A DNA stretch of 25,432 nucleotides from Smittium culicis (Eukaryota > Kickxellomycota > Harpellomycetes > Harpellales > Legeriomycetaceae). The notes beneath the pieces were generated by a model that saw only the letters and a program-made list of their open reading frames with translations, did not search any database and was not told the DNA's origin. Location: assembly GCA_001970855.1 (NCBI GenBank), contig LSSN01002019.1, positions 1 to 25,432 of the forward strand, given 5' to 3'. The number at the start of each line of letters is the position of its first letter. The stretch's first letter is position 1. This document shows positions 1-9,165 of this stretch, one piece after another. Both the position numbers and the translations under genes were made by a program.

Positions 1-73
1 TTAAATTCAAATTCAAAAAAGTATACTAAATGCCACTGTTATGTTCAGTGCAGTCTGTGTGCCTTTTTGTGTC

Positions 74-93
74 GACAAGACAAGACAAGACAA
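74..93 (+). repeat. (GACAA)4 short tandem repeat
   Basis: Four perfect copies of the 5-bp unit GACAA stand side by side. No gene overlaps it. It is probably an ordinary microsatellite. Confidence 0.85.
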
Positions 94-320
94 AGCTAAT
101 CCCGTTATATGTCTAGTTATTTTATTTATGATAGCTAATGGCCTTGCATCATCAATTAATTCCTGTTTTGTTATCTAATGCTGCTCCTTCTTTGATTTAT
201 TTATCTGTAATTACTATCTGTGAATTTTGTGTCTATTATTACTGGCTTCCTTTCAATTACTTATACTCAATTCCCGCTGTTTGTTTAGATAATCTATCCT
301 TTTCTTTTATTCCAAAAATT

Positions 321-445
321 CCCAATCACTAACTTTTTAATCTAACCCAATCGCTGTCCCCTTGCACATGCCCAATCACCACTTCAATATCGTAGTCCAA
401 TAGTCATCTCCATCGTCTAATCCAATCACTGTCCGTGTAGCCCAG
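321..445 (+). promoter_or_regulatory. Five CCAAT boxes at exact 25-bp spacing
   Basis: CCAAT occurs at 322, 347, 372, 397 and 422, all on the + strand and each exactly 25 bp from the next. Three of them extend to CCAATCACT/CCAATCACC and one to CCAATCGCT, while the rest of each 25-bp unit has diverged. Weaker echoes follow, with GCCCT at 471 and 496, again 25 bp apart. CCAAT is the known binding core of the HAP/NF-Y (CBF) complex. The array lies about 1.0-1.1 kb upstream of the Myb gene. It is either a decayed 25-bp minisatellite or a selected multi-site regulatory element; the preserved core within diverged units favours selection. Confidence 0.6.
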
Positions 446-682
446 CTGCTATTAGCGATGTCCCTAACAAGCCCTTAAAAACCTCACTGCTAATTGCCCT
501 ACTAATCTTTTGCATACACTTGTAAAAAAATACATGTCATCTAGCAACTCGCATCACTGCTCCCAAAAACAGAATTTATGTCACTTTAACCTCTTGCTCT
601 ATTCACTATCTACAATAATACTATTACTAAATCCAAATATCCATTCACAAGTATAATTTCGTGTCTGCCAACTTGCCTCTTT

Positions 683-735
683 TATATAAATACTCATTAT
701 ACCACACTACCCTTTCTTCCTTTTTTTTATATAAG
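683..735 (+). promoter_or_regulatory. Two TATA-like elements
   Basis: TATATAAA at 683-690 and TATATAAG at 728-735 are the clearest TATA-like words upstream of the Myb gene. They are followed by pyrimidine-rich DNA typical of fungal transcription start regions. In an AT-rich genome such words also occur by chance, so the assignment is tentative. Confidence 0.3.
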
Positions 736-1446
736 TATCCCGTTTTTTCTTAATTTTATCAAAAAACTATACTAAACTAAACTGTTTCTTTTGTCCCTTT
801 TCTTTTGTATTCATCCAAGTACCAATATTAGCTCCTTTTTTATCTGCCTTGTTAAGTATACCCTCCACCTCCACCTCCCCCCTCCATTACCCTTTCCCTC
901 TGTCATACTACTAATACTTATTTACTCGCTTGCTTTTTTCTTATTTTAATCCTTAGAAAATACCAATCCTTTGCTTGCAACTCCCGTATTTATACATCCT
1001 TTAATTTTATGTCATCCCTTTTTGTCTGTCATTAACAATTCCTTATAACTTGTATCTATATCAATAATCTATTTTCTATTCTTGCTTGCTTTGTACAACT
1101 AGCTTCTGGTTACTTACTTTTTTTTTTATCTTTAAAAAAAAAATCTCAGTGTATATCTATAACACTTGTATCTATTATCAATCAGTGCATTAGCCCTAAC
1201 AATTCTCTAATTTAGAGCCTCTACCCCCTCATTAAAAACAATTCTATATATTATATCGGTCACACATATTGTCTGATTATTGTACTATCTAAAATCTATC
1301 TCATCCTATATTTATCTTTAATCCTTTTCACTCTCTTCATAAGATTCACAGTATTTTATTTCTATTTCATCCTTTTACTTCTTCTCCATTCTAGATACTA
1401 AAATTCTCAATTCCCCTCCCTTTTTTAATATCCTCGTTCTTTAATT

Positions 1447-4400
1447 ATGTCTGATACTGAAATGTCTCTTAAAGATGCCCTGGATAATCTAATTTCCCCA
1501 TCTAATCCAAATACCTGCCTTGATTTAGGAATCGCCCCAGTTCCTACAATAGGAAAAGGTTTGGTCCAAGCCGATTTAATGGCTCAAAAGGCCAGTAAAG
1601 GTGATAAGGTTAAAAACTACCGCACCGCTAAATATCGCGTTTGCAAATCTAACCAAAAATCTTTAAATTCAAACGGCATTGAAAAATCTAAAGTTGAACT
1701 AGCTATCCAAGCTAAGGAAAACGCTAAACTCTTAATTCAGTCTTTAGGAAGCGAAGGCGGAATCCTAACCGACGCCTCTCAGTTCCTTTTTGACGTAGAT
1801 AACTCCCTTGACACTTCTGACCAAAATATGACCTTCCCAAAAATGAGATCCATGTGGACCATCTCCGAAGACAGACTCCTGACTCTCGGAGTTAGATTAT
1901 ATGGCGCTAATACCGAAAGCTGGCCAAAGATTGCTGTCTTAGTACCTGGAAGAACAAATAAAGCCTGCAGAAAAAGATGGTTCCACTCTCTTGACCCCTC
2001 CCTACATAAAGGCTCGTGGTCTGCAGAAGAAGACTCTCTACTAATTAACTGGGTCACTAAACTTCCTGGCCAGTGGTCCAAGATCGCAAAGAAAATTCAA
2101 GGCAGAACCGACGACCAGTGCGCTAAAAGATGGCGTGAAAGTTTAGACCCCAGTATCTCCCGCTCAAAATGGACCAAAGTCGAAGACGACATACTGATCG
2201 AAAAGTACAACGAATTAGGTGCCCAATGGCAAAAAATCGCCACCTTCTTCCAAGGTAGACCCGGGCTACACTGTAGAAACCGCTGGAGAAAAATTCAACG
2301 CAGATCACAACAAGAAAAATCTACAAACTCAAACAATCAAGAATTAGACCCATCTTTAGACTGTTCACCTCCATCTATTAAAAAGTCTTCTAAATCAGCT
2401 AATAAACCTAATAATTCCACAAAAAAACGTAGCCGCGAATCCGTTATTGACAATCCATCACTACTCATGTCCCCCCTAATAAAAAAGCCCTTTATTGACC
2501 CAAGCTCTAGCATTAATACCCAACTTAAAAAGAATAAAAAAATCGCTAAATCTGCCACCTGTATCTCAAAAAAGAAAAGCAATATTAGCGACATTAAATT
2601 TAACGATGACTGTGACTTGAATAAATCTAACAACTCTCTTGATCTCCCTGATCTGGCTGAATACCCCCACTTTCCTATCCCCCACGACGTAGATATGGAT
2701 AACTCTTTGTTCTTAAACTCTGCTGATTTGCTCAATAACAACCAAACTTTCCCAGACTTCCAAAACCAGTTTTTCTCCCAAAACAGTTTCTCAAAAAGTA
2801 TCAACATCAGTAATCCTTTCGAAGACTTCTTTTCAAACATAAACTCAACTGATCTACCTCCACTTGATCTCGGCTTTTACAACCAAAATAATTTTCCAAT
2901 TACAAACATTTCCTCATTATGCGGCGTTCAAAAATCCAATACCACAAATATTCAAGATTCAACTGACCCTTCTGCTCCCACTAAAAATTCTGCCCCAAAA
3001 CAAAAAAAGGCAAAGAAAACTTCGAGATCACCTTTAAATATCCCTTCTCAGGATAAGCGTGACTACTTGCTCAAAGCTAATATTAAGCTTTATGGCTGTG
3101 CCGCTTTGATAGGTATTTGCAACGAAGTCTTTTCTGACCCTAACGAGCTCGAATTCCATCTACAAAACGTACACAATTACACCAACTCCAATAACGACTC
3201 AAACCCTGCATTTGACGCCAATAATATTAAATGGAGCCATGTATACAGATGTGGGATGCCAGGATGCAGCAGTTTGTACAAAAATATTAGAGGTCTAGAG
3301 TATCATATTTTCCACTCAAGAAAATCTGATATCCACTTTACTGAATTTGAATCTTTCAAGTCTAAGCAAAAATCTAGCATTTATAACTTGACTAACGATT
3401 TTGACTGTCAATCTTTCAACACTAATTTTATCAATGGCTTAAACTCAACTAAAGTGTTCAAGGACTCGAACAAGATTGAATTTGACAACTCTATCGAATT
3501 TCTTCTTTCAAATAATGAGGCAAACAATAAACTTGACATGCTAAATAAACAGCCCAATGTTCTTCCTCCCACTAGTGTCAATCCTAACTTCAACCTCGAT
3601 GTTCTCAGCACCTTTGTTAACAGCAGCTCAACTGAAAATTCCAATCCTTTTGACGGTTTTATTTTCGCCCGTAAAGCCATATCTAACTGTGATTTCCCAA
3701 CTGAAAAACTATTTGAAGACACCAAAATCAGCTTTGACTCGATTTTTGAACCCAGTGCTAGTTCTTCTAACCAATTCACTTCTGCTGAATCCTTCCCTAA
3801 ATTCGAAAAGCTAGAATCTTACAAACTTGATAGAAAAACTACAAATATCGCTGAAGCCGGTGCAAAATATAATAATTCAAAAAAACTGAGTATTGGAAGT
3901 AAGTCAGGTTTAAGAAAGAATGGTGCCAGATCAATGTCAATGAGCGGGTTAGACGATGCTTATATTGTCGAATCTTTCAAAGACGGAAAGCTCGACTTCC
4001 AAAATCAACTTTCCCAATCCAACTCTAATAGGATACTTAATTTTGATACACCAAAAAATTCTGACAACCAAGATGGCACTCCCAATTTACAAACTAACTT
4101 GATTAAACAATTGGCTACCAGTGCCAACAGCTGCCACAACGATCAGTTCTATCAAATATACCAACAAGCCATGCTTTCGCAAAATAAAGTCAGCATCCCA
4201 AACTCTAACGATATTTCTAACCTGATCATCTTGAATAATACCGAAAGCTCCAAACCATTTCTAGACCACTTTTCAACAGAAACCAAGTTAGAATCGATTG
4301 AAAAGACTCCAATTTGTGCATCATGCTCTTCTGCAGTGGCAACTGCCAATGTTAAAACAAACACTTCTGAAAATTCTTCTGAACCCACTTCTCACTTATC

Positions 4401-4575
4401 TAATCACACACACTTTGATAATCACAACCACCAAATTAATAAGGTTAATAATTTTGAGCAAAAAATCCACGAGTTCTTGGAATACTTTGAAAACAAGATT
4501 GAAAATAACATTAACCTAAAACCCTCTCTAAACGACGAATATCGTTCTGAGCCACTTGCAAACATTTCCGTCTAA
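1447..4575 (+). CDS. R1R2R3 Myb transcription factor (Bas1-like) with a C2H2 zinc-finger pair
   Basis: Uninterrupted 1042-codon frame starting at the first ATG after a pyrimidine-rich leader. Three Myb/SANT repeats lie at about residues 135-185, 188-236 and 240-288. Each has three regularly spaced tryptophans (W137, W159 and W178 in repeat 1) and ends in signatures such as CRKRW, CAKRW and CRNRW. The GRPGLHCRNRWRKI end of repeat 3 resembles fungal Bas1-type Myb proteins. A basic, Lys/Ser-rich stretch follows. Two C2H2-type fingers lie at 551-576 (C551, C558, H571, H576) and 602-623 (C602, C607, H620, H623); the second, with YKNIRGLEYH, recalls the SFP1-type fungal finger. The remainder is Asn/Ser-rich and probably disordered, with an isolated CASC at 957-960. 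It is expected to be a nuclear sequence-specific DNA-binding regulator; target genes cannot be inferred. The domains are clear, orthology to Bas1 is not. Confidence 0.9.
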   Translation: MSDTEMSLKDALDNLISPSNPNTCLDLGIAPVPTIGKGLVQADLMAQKASKGDKVKNYRTAKYRVCKSNQKSLNSNGIEKSKVELAIQAKENAKLLIQSLGSEGGILTDASQFLFDVDNSLDTSDQNMTFPKMRSMWTISEDRLLTLGVRLYGANTESWPKIAVLVPGRTNKACRKRWFHSLDPSLHKGSWSAEEDSLLINWVTKLPGQWSKIAKKIQGRTDDQCAKRWRESLDPSISRSKWTKVEDDILIEKYNELGAQWQKIATFFQGRPGLHCRNRWRKIQRRSQQEKSTNSNNQELDPSLDCSPPSIKKSSKSANKPNNSTKKRSRESVIDNPSLLMSPLIKKPFIDPSSSINTQLKKNKKIAKSATCISKKKSNISDIKFNDDCDLNKSNNSLDLPDLAEYPHFPIPHDVDMDNSLFLNSADLLNNNQTFPDFQNQFFSQNSFSKSINISNPFEDFFSNINSTDLPPLDLGFYNQNNFPITNISSLCGVQKSNTTNIQDSTDPSAPTKNSAPKQKKAKKTSRSPLNIPSQDKRDYLLKANIKLYGCAALIGICNEVFSDPNELEFHLQNVHNYTNSNNDSNPAFDANNIKWSHVYRCGMPGCSSLYKNIRGLEYHIFHSRKSDIHFTEFESFKSKQKSSIYNLTNDFDCQSFNTNFINGLNSTKVFKDSNKIEFDNSIEFLLSNNEANNKLDMLNKQPNVLPPTSVNPNFNLDVLSTFVNSSSTENSNPFDGFIFARKAISNCDFPTEKLFEDTKISFDSIFEPSASSSNQFTSAESFPKFEKLESYKLDRKTTNIAEAGAKYNNSKKLSIGSKSGLRKNGARSMSMSGLDDAYIVESFKDGKLDFQNQLSQSNSNRILNFDTPKNSDNQDGTPNLQTNLIKQLATSANSCHNDQFYQIYQQAMLSQNKVSIPNSNDISNLIILNNTESSKPFLDHFSTETKLESIEKTPICASCSSAVATANVKTNTSENSSEPTSHLSNHTHFDNHNHQINKVNNFEQKIHEFLEYFENKIENNINLKPSLNDEYRSEPLANISV

Positions 4576-5309
4576 AATAAAAAAAAATAATAAAACAATT
4601 TCTTGCATTCTATATAATAAATCTAATATATGTGTACTTGTATATGATTTCTTCGTTATTAGTTTTTTTTAGTATTAAGTTTATACTTGAAATGTGTCAT
4701 GAGCGTATTTAGAAGCGTACTTTTATTTTTCAAAACCTACTTATGTCAATTAATAAACAAAGCTAGGCGAGGTTGTACATATCATCTATATTGTTTTTGT
4801 ATATTTGTGTAAAAAATTACCCAAACATGATTTATATTTCCCTAAAATTATTATAAAAATTACAAACACGCTATAAAACTATCTTTCGTATTACTTATAT
4901 ATTTGCTATCATATGTAAAATCAATCTTCTAGTAGAGATTACTTACACTTTGTTATTGCCTATAGTATTTTCCATCAATAATAACCGATATTAAAAAAAT
5001 CATAAAGAAATGGGCCAATAATTATACCATTTACATTTTGTGAATTTACTCTTCAATTTTTTTAATGAATTTTCGAGTTAAAAAGGGTAAATTTATTTTA
5101 AAAAATATACATTCAATTTGACCAATTTCTCTAGCGAATCAATTTTTAAAGCTAATTGTAGATTTATTTATTTTTGCAGATTTCTTGGAACGTCTATTTC
5201 ATCACTAAATTTTACTAACAAACCCTTTTTATCTTTGTTTTAATTCTTGCCATCTAACTAAGATTTTTCATTGATGAGGAAACATCAAAAGGCGATATAA
5301 ATATTCAAT
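4576..5309. other. Intergenic region between the Myb gene and TAF6
   Basis: No open frame or RNA gene seen. It should hold the Myb 3' UTR and the TAF6 promoter. A TAGCGAAT word at 5133-5140, about 170 bases before the TAF6 ATG, matches the core of the repeat array upstream of the 15110 gene. Confidence 0.6.
4616..4621 (+). terminator. Possible poly(A) signal of the Myb gene
   Basis: AATAAA lies about 40 bases after the Myb stop codon, inside an A/T-rich 3' flank. The distance is reasonable for a cleavage/polyadenylation signal, but the word is common in this composition. Confidence 0.35.
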
Positions 5310-7179
5310 ATGTATTCAAAAAATTCAATAAAGGTATTTTTTTTCAATTTTACTTTATTTGCAATTTTCTGGAATCATCCATGATTTTCAGCCCATTTAT
5401 GACTGTTATCATCAAATTGTACTTTTTATGTAAAACTACTCCGATTTAGAACACAGCTGAATCACTAGGAATAGGAAAGCTGAAAGATGAAGTTACTGCT
5501 GCGCTGGCTCAAGATGTTGAAAGTAGAATTAAGCTGATCATTGAGGTAAATTTCAAAATTAGTCACCCTTTTATAATAACTCTATAAAACCACTAATTTT
5601 ATTTTAGGACGCAAAAAAATTCATGAGGCATAGCAAAAGAAATAAGCTCCAGGTTTCTGATATAAACAGAGCATTGAAAGTTAAAAATCTAGAGGTATAA
5701 ATTAGTATCACTTTAATATCTTGACAAAGCTAAGGATTCCTTGAATTATTTTTTTTCTTCATTTTTAGCCTATTTACGGATACGACTCGAAAATCGATAT
5801 AAAATACAAAGCTGTATCTACTCCATACGAGGATATCTTCTACGAGGAAGAAGAAGAATTAGATTTATTCACCTTGGTTAGCGAGCCATTACCATCTGTT
5901 CCACAAGAAATCGAATACACAGGTATTTTATGCTTACAAGAGCATACACTAAGCATGCCATATAACCAGTTTTAATCAAAGCTTTATTATATACTCGTTA
6001 TTTTAGCTCATTGGCTTGCTATCGAAGGTGTTCAACCAAATATACCACAAAATCCTATATCATTAAACAAAGAGCAGAATTATATAGTTGGCTTAAGCGA
6101 TGGCTCCGACAGCATAAATAATACTAAAGATTTAGAGCAAAATAATACTGCGCCATTAGTTAAACACGTTCTTTCAAAAGAACATCAATTGTACTTCGAA
6201 TGCGTTAAAGACTCTCTATTTAGTTCAAACGCTAAAATCCAAATGGCAGCTTTAGATTGTGTGTCTTCAGACGGTGGCATCCATCAGCTTGTTCCTTATT
6301 TCATCCAGCTTATATCTGACCTGGTAAGGGATATTTTTGCAGTTTTTCCTAATTTAAAATTAAAAAATTAATACTGATATGCTATTTATTATAATATAAA
6401 GATTATCCTGAATGGAGATGTACTTGAAACCTTAAACACTTCACTTCGACTTGCCAAATCTCTGCTATCAAACCCACATTTATATATTGAACCATATGTA
6501 AGCTCGTTACTATTTATGCTTATATTTTTCATTGTCTAAAATAATTTTTATATACTAACTATATCAAATATCTAATAATTAAAAAAAACTAAAATACAAA
6601 AAAAAATAATAGTTGCATCAACTGATGCCATCCCTTTTGACGTGTTTAGTGGGAAAGAAGCTGTGTAAGGATCCTTCAGAAAATCACTGGGCATTGCGCG
6701 ACTTATCAGCAAGCCTAATAAAAACAGTGTGTACAGATTATGGGATGTCATATCACACACTTCTGCAAAGGCTAGCTCGTACTTTCTTAAGGACTTTGCT
6801 TGACCCATCTAAACCAAGCGAATCTCATTATGGCGCAATACGAGGACTTTTCTCCCTGGGAAACCAAGTCGTTCGGGTATTAGTTCTCCCAAACATTAGC
6901 GTTTATTCTTCTTTTGCTGAAGCTGAAATGGCTTCGAATCACCCGATATCTTCACAGTCTGCTAAAAAGTGTTTAGATACCCTTACCGAGTCTCTTGCTG
7001 TATATGCCAAATCACTTTTAAGCTCTAATGTTTCTGACTCGAATGATGACTCTACCTCATCGCCTGCTGACTCTTCCGAAGAAAGGTCAAAGCTTCAATC
7101 TGTTCTAGGTAGCTATATATCTGAGGAGATTTTGAAACTTCCCGAGTCTGCATTGTGGGCCCGTTTTTTGTACAAATGA
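5310..7179 (+). CDS. TAF6: Transcription initiation factor TFIID subunit 6 (TAF6), seven exons
   Basis: Exons: 5310-5333, 5450-5545, 5608-5694, 5769-5922, 6007-6323, 6402-6497, 6613-7179, giving 446 aa. All introns are GT-AG, 62-116 nt. TAF6 is a TFIID (and, in many organisms, SAGA-type) subunit that pairs with TAF9 through a histone fold. The fold covers residues ~1-70, with the family-typical TAESLGI, LAQDVESRI and KFMRHSKRNKL stretches. A linker with an acidic EEEEELD stretch leads to TAHWLAIEGVQP, a hallmark of TAF6. The C-terminal HEAT-like domain (from ~residue 170) contains ENHWALRDL and YGAIRGLFSLG, also diagnostic. The first coding exon is only 24 nt and was chosen because it restores the histone-fold start and joins in phase. 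The acceptors of the last two introns have little polypyrimidine tract, so those junctions are slightly less certain. It converges on mL44. Confidence 0.93.
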
Positions 7180-7522
7180 ATTTTTAAACATTATCACCTT
7201 ACTCTAATTCGCTTTATTATTTCTCTATACATAATCTAAATTCTAAATCAACAATATTTGATAATTTTGCACAAACAACCTGCCCATATCAATTTACTTT
7301 TAAAATTTTTTTTTTATCATAAACAGTTTGATATCAACATAAAAACAAATAATATTGTTAAATAGAACTGTATTCGATTTTATAAATATTAATTCTAAAC
7401 GCCGAAAAAAAAGAAATAAAAGTTCTTGGACTAATTATAAAAATCAAAAGCGCTTGATGAAGATAAAAAAAAAGGAGAAAGGGGGGGGGGGGAGGGATGT
7501 AAAAGAAAGTGAGATTAAAGAT
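7180..7522. other. Convergent intergenic region TAF6 / mL44
   Basis: This 343-bp gap between two convergent genes must hold both 3' UTRs. I see an AATAAA at 7415-7420 on the + strand and a run of 12 G at 7481-7492, which is a C tract on the mL44 mRNA strand just after its stop codon. No gene seen. Confidence 0.6.
7481..7492 (-). repeat. 12-nt homopolymer C tract (mRNA sense of mL44)
   Basis: Twelve consecutive G on the + strand, i.e. C on the strand of the mL44 transcript, about 30 bases past its stop. It stands out sharply in AT-rich DNA and is matched by two 11-C tracts at the 15110 gene. Confidence 0.9.
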
Positions 7523-9165
7523 CTATAAATAGGCTGGTGTGTCGCGCAGATTATTTGGGACGTATTCTGAGTTGAAGTTAGGATCTTCAGTTGAGGATGG
7601 AATACTAAACTCTTTCTCTTCCCTTCCATAGTACCTTATTAGAGCATCTTTAGCTGCCTATATATAGTAAATAGATTTATATTAGTTTCCAAGGATATAT
7701 GCGAGTCGACTTGAATTAAAAAGGTATATTAAATAAGAATATTTAAACAGGAGGTAAATCATACTCTGTATTCTGCCATTTTGATTGAACTTCCAAAGCC
7801 TATGAAAAATATGAAACAGTTTAGCTGGTTGACAAATTTTTATATGTGGCGATATGATAATTTGATGTAAACGGTTTATGTCTACTTACCTTCGCCGATT
7901 TTATGCTCTCCGGAAAACATGCCGACAATAAATACAGGAGAGGAAGTAAATCTTCCTGTTTCTTTAAGCATTCTAAAGAGATATTAAGGGTAAATTAAGT
8001 GATTTTAGCTCTTTGATTAATTTTATGAATGGTAATTAAGTCAAAAGTGCGGTTGAATAATGGTTTGTACCAAATTAAAAAAAAATAGAATTACCTAGAG
8101 ACTGGCTTCTCAATATTTCTTCGCTTGCTAAGAGCGACTAACATTCTCTTTGGTTCGTTAAATTGCATTATTGGGCTAATGTCCATTTTTAAGGATAGCA
8201 AATGCTTATATATAAAGTTTTTTGCTTCGTTTTTTCCCTAAATAGTGGTGAAAAACACAGAAAATTAATATCAGCACTGTGCTATACTTTGCAGTACAAA
8301 TAAAATAAATAGCACAGAAAAAAATAGAGGAAAAAATTTTTTTTTTTTTGTTTTTTGAAAGAGTTTGTATAGGTAAGAATTTGAATAGATAAACAAAAAT
8401 GGTACCAAATCTTGGTAAATGGCACCAACTAAGGCTTGGACAGTCTTTCCCAATACTTTGGTTTCTCCTATTTTAGAATCCTCAAACATCTATACAATGA
8501 AAAGATTAAGTTAGTATAAGAAGATATTAAATGCGAGTTTTAAATATTACCTCTGGAGCTTTCCATTTGATCAAAAATTGCAAACCAAATATACGAGCAA
8601 GTGAAGATAATGCTTGTACTCCTGAAGAGTATTCCAATAGATCCTGCATTTTGTCAACAGGAAGATTAGGATATTTTGCTTCGATATACTCGCCAACATA
8701 AAGGTTAATGGCCCTTTTACCTGTTAAAAAGCGTTTGGAAGTTATAGTGAGATTAAGGGTATTTAAAGAATAAGAAATAGTTGTAAAAAAAAAAAACGTA
8801 AAAAGCAAAGTAGTAGTTACCTAGCCAAATAAGTTTGGAATTGTCTTCAATTCCTTCTTCTTCAGCAGAGCTGTGTGAAAGAGCAGACTCCAAGATCGAT
8901 TGATTGTTGAAAGGTAAGCCTAATCTGCTCTGAAAAGCAGATAGGCCTTCCCTGGTAAAAGGTGCAGTTCTGACTTTATTAGGTTGGATTCTGTGAACGG
9001 ATTTCGCTATAAATAGATATCAATAATGTTATTTTATGTTGAAAGGGTCTTATTCGGGAGATTTATAAATATGGGAAATTTAGCTGTTTGCATACCCGCA
9101 TATGATCGAGCTAATGGTATGTTCTTGATGGGATAACTTGTTTGCAATAGTTTAATAAACTTCAT
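7523..9165 (-). CDS. MRPL44: Mitochondrial large ribosomal subunit protein mL44 (yeast MRPL3 type), eight exons
   Basis: Exons on the minus strand: 9165-9096, 9006-8821, 8720-8551, 8489-8406, 8237-8095, 7972-7890, 7799-7765, 7657-7523, giving 301 aa with GT-AG introns of 61-168 nt. mL44 is a structural mitoribosome protein with an inactive RNase III fold followed by a dsRNA-binding domain. The first ~23 residues (MKFIKLLQTSYPIKNIPLAR) are basic and lack acids, as expected of a mitochondrial presequence. The RNase III-like fold spans about residues 50-170 (LSHSS, LIWLGKRAINLYVGEYI, ALVGAIYQDL). The signature acidic residues of active RNase III (xLEFLGDxxL) are replaced by LIWLGKRAI, consistent with a non-catalytic member. 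The dsRBD lies at ~220-268 (GEGFGSSIKMAEYRAAKDAL). The donor of exon 4 (GTACCA) is weak, but the junction restores a family-like sequence. Every junction keeps phase. Confidence 0.88.

Larger units (their letters stand above)
1..1446. other. Upstream region of the Myb gene, pyrimidine-rich on the + strand
   Basis: I see no convincing gene here; the 64-codon open frame at 138-332 has no domain and low-complexity hydrophobic content. The region holds a (GACAA)4 repeat at 74-93, a 25-bp-phased CCAAT array at 321-445, two TATA-like stretches at 683-690 and 728-735, and then about 650 bases that are strongly C/T-biased on the + strand up to the ATG at 1447. This pattern fits a promoter plus a long pyrimidine-rich leader for the Myb gene, but no transcript start can be proved from sequence. 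Confidence 0.6.

Noticed and set aside
138..332. 64-codon open frame upstream of the Myb gene
   Set aside because: Low-complexity hydrophobic reading of pyrimidine-rich DNA that overlaps the CCAAT array; no domain or conservation signal.
2337..2840. 167-codon minus-strand open frame inside the Myb gene
   Set aside because: Shadow of the coding strand; the + frame has clear Myb and finger domains on both sides.
6324..6371. Read-through of TAF6 intron 5 giving a protein ending LVRDIFAVFPNLKLKN
   Set aside because: It would truncate TAF6 before the conserved HEAT-like domain; the GTAAGG donor and the following family-like exon support splicing.
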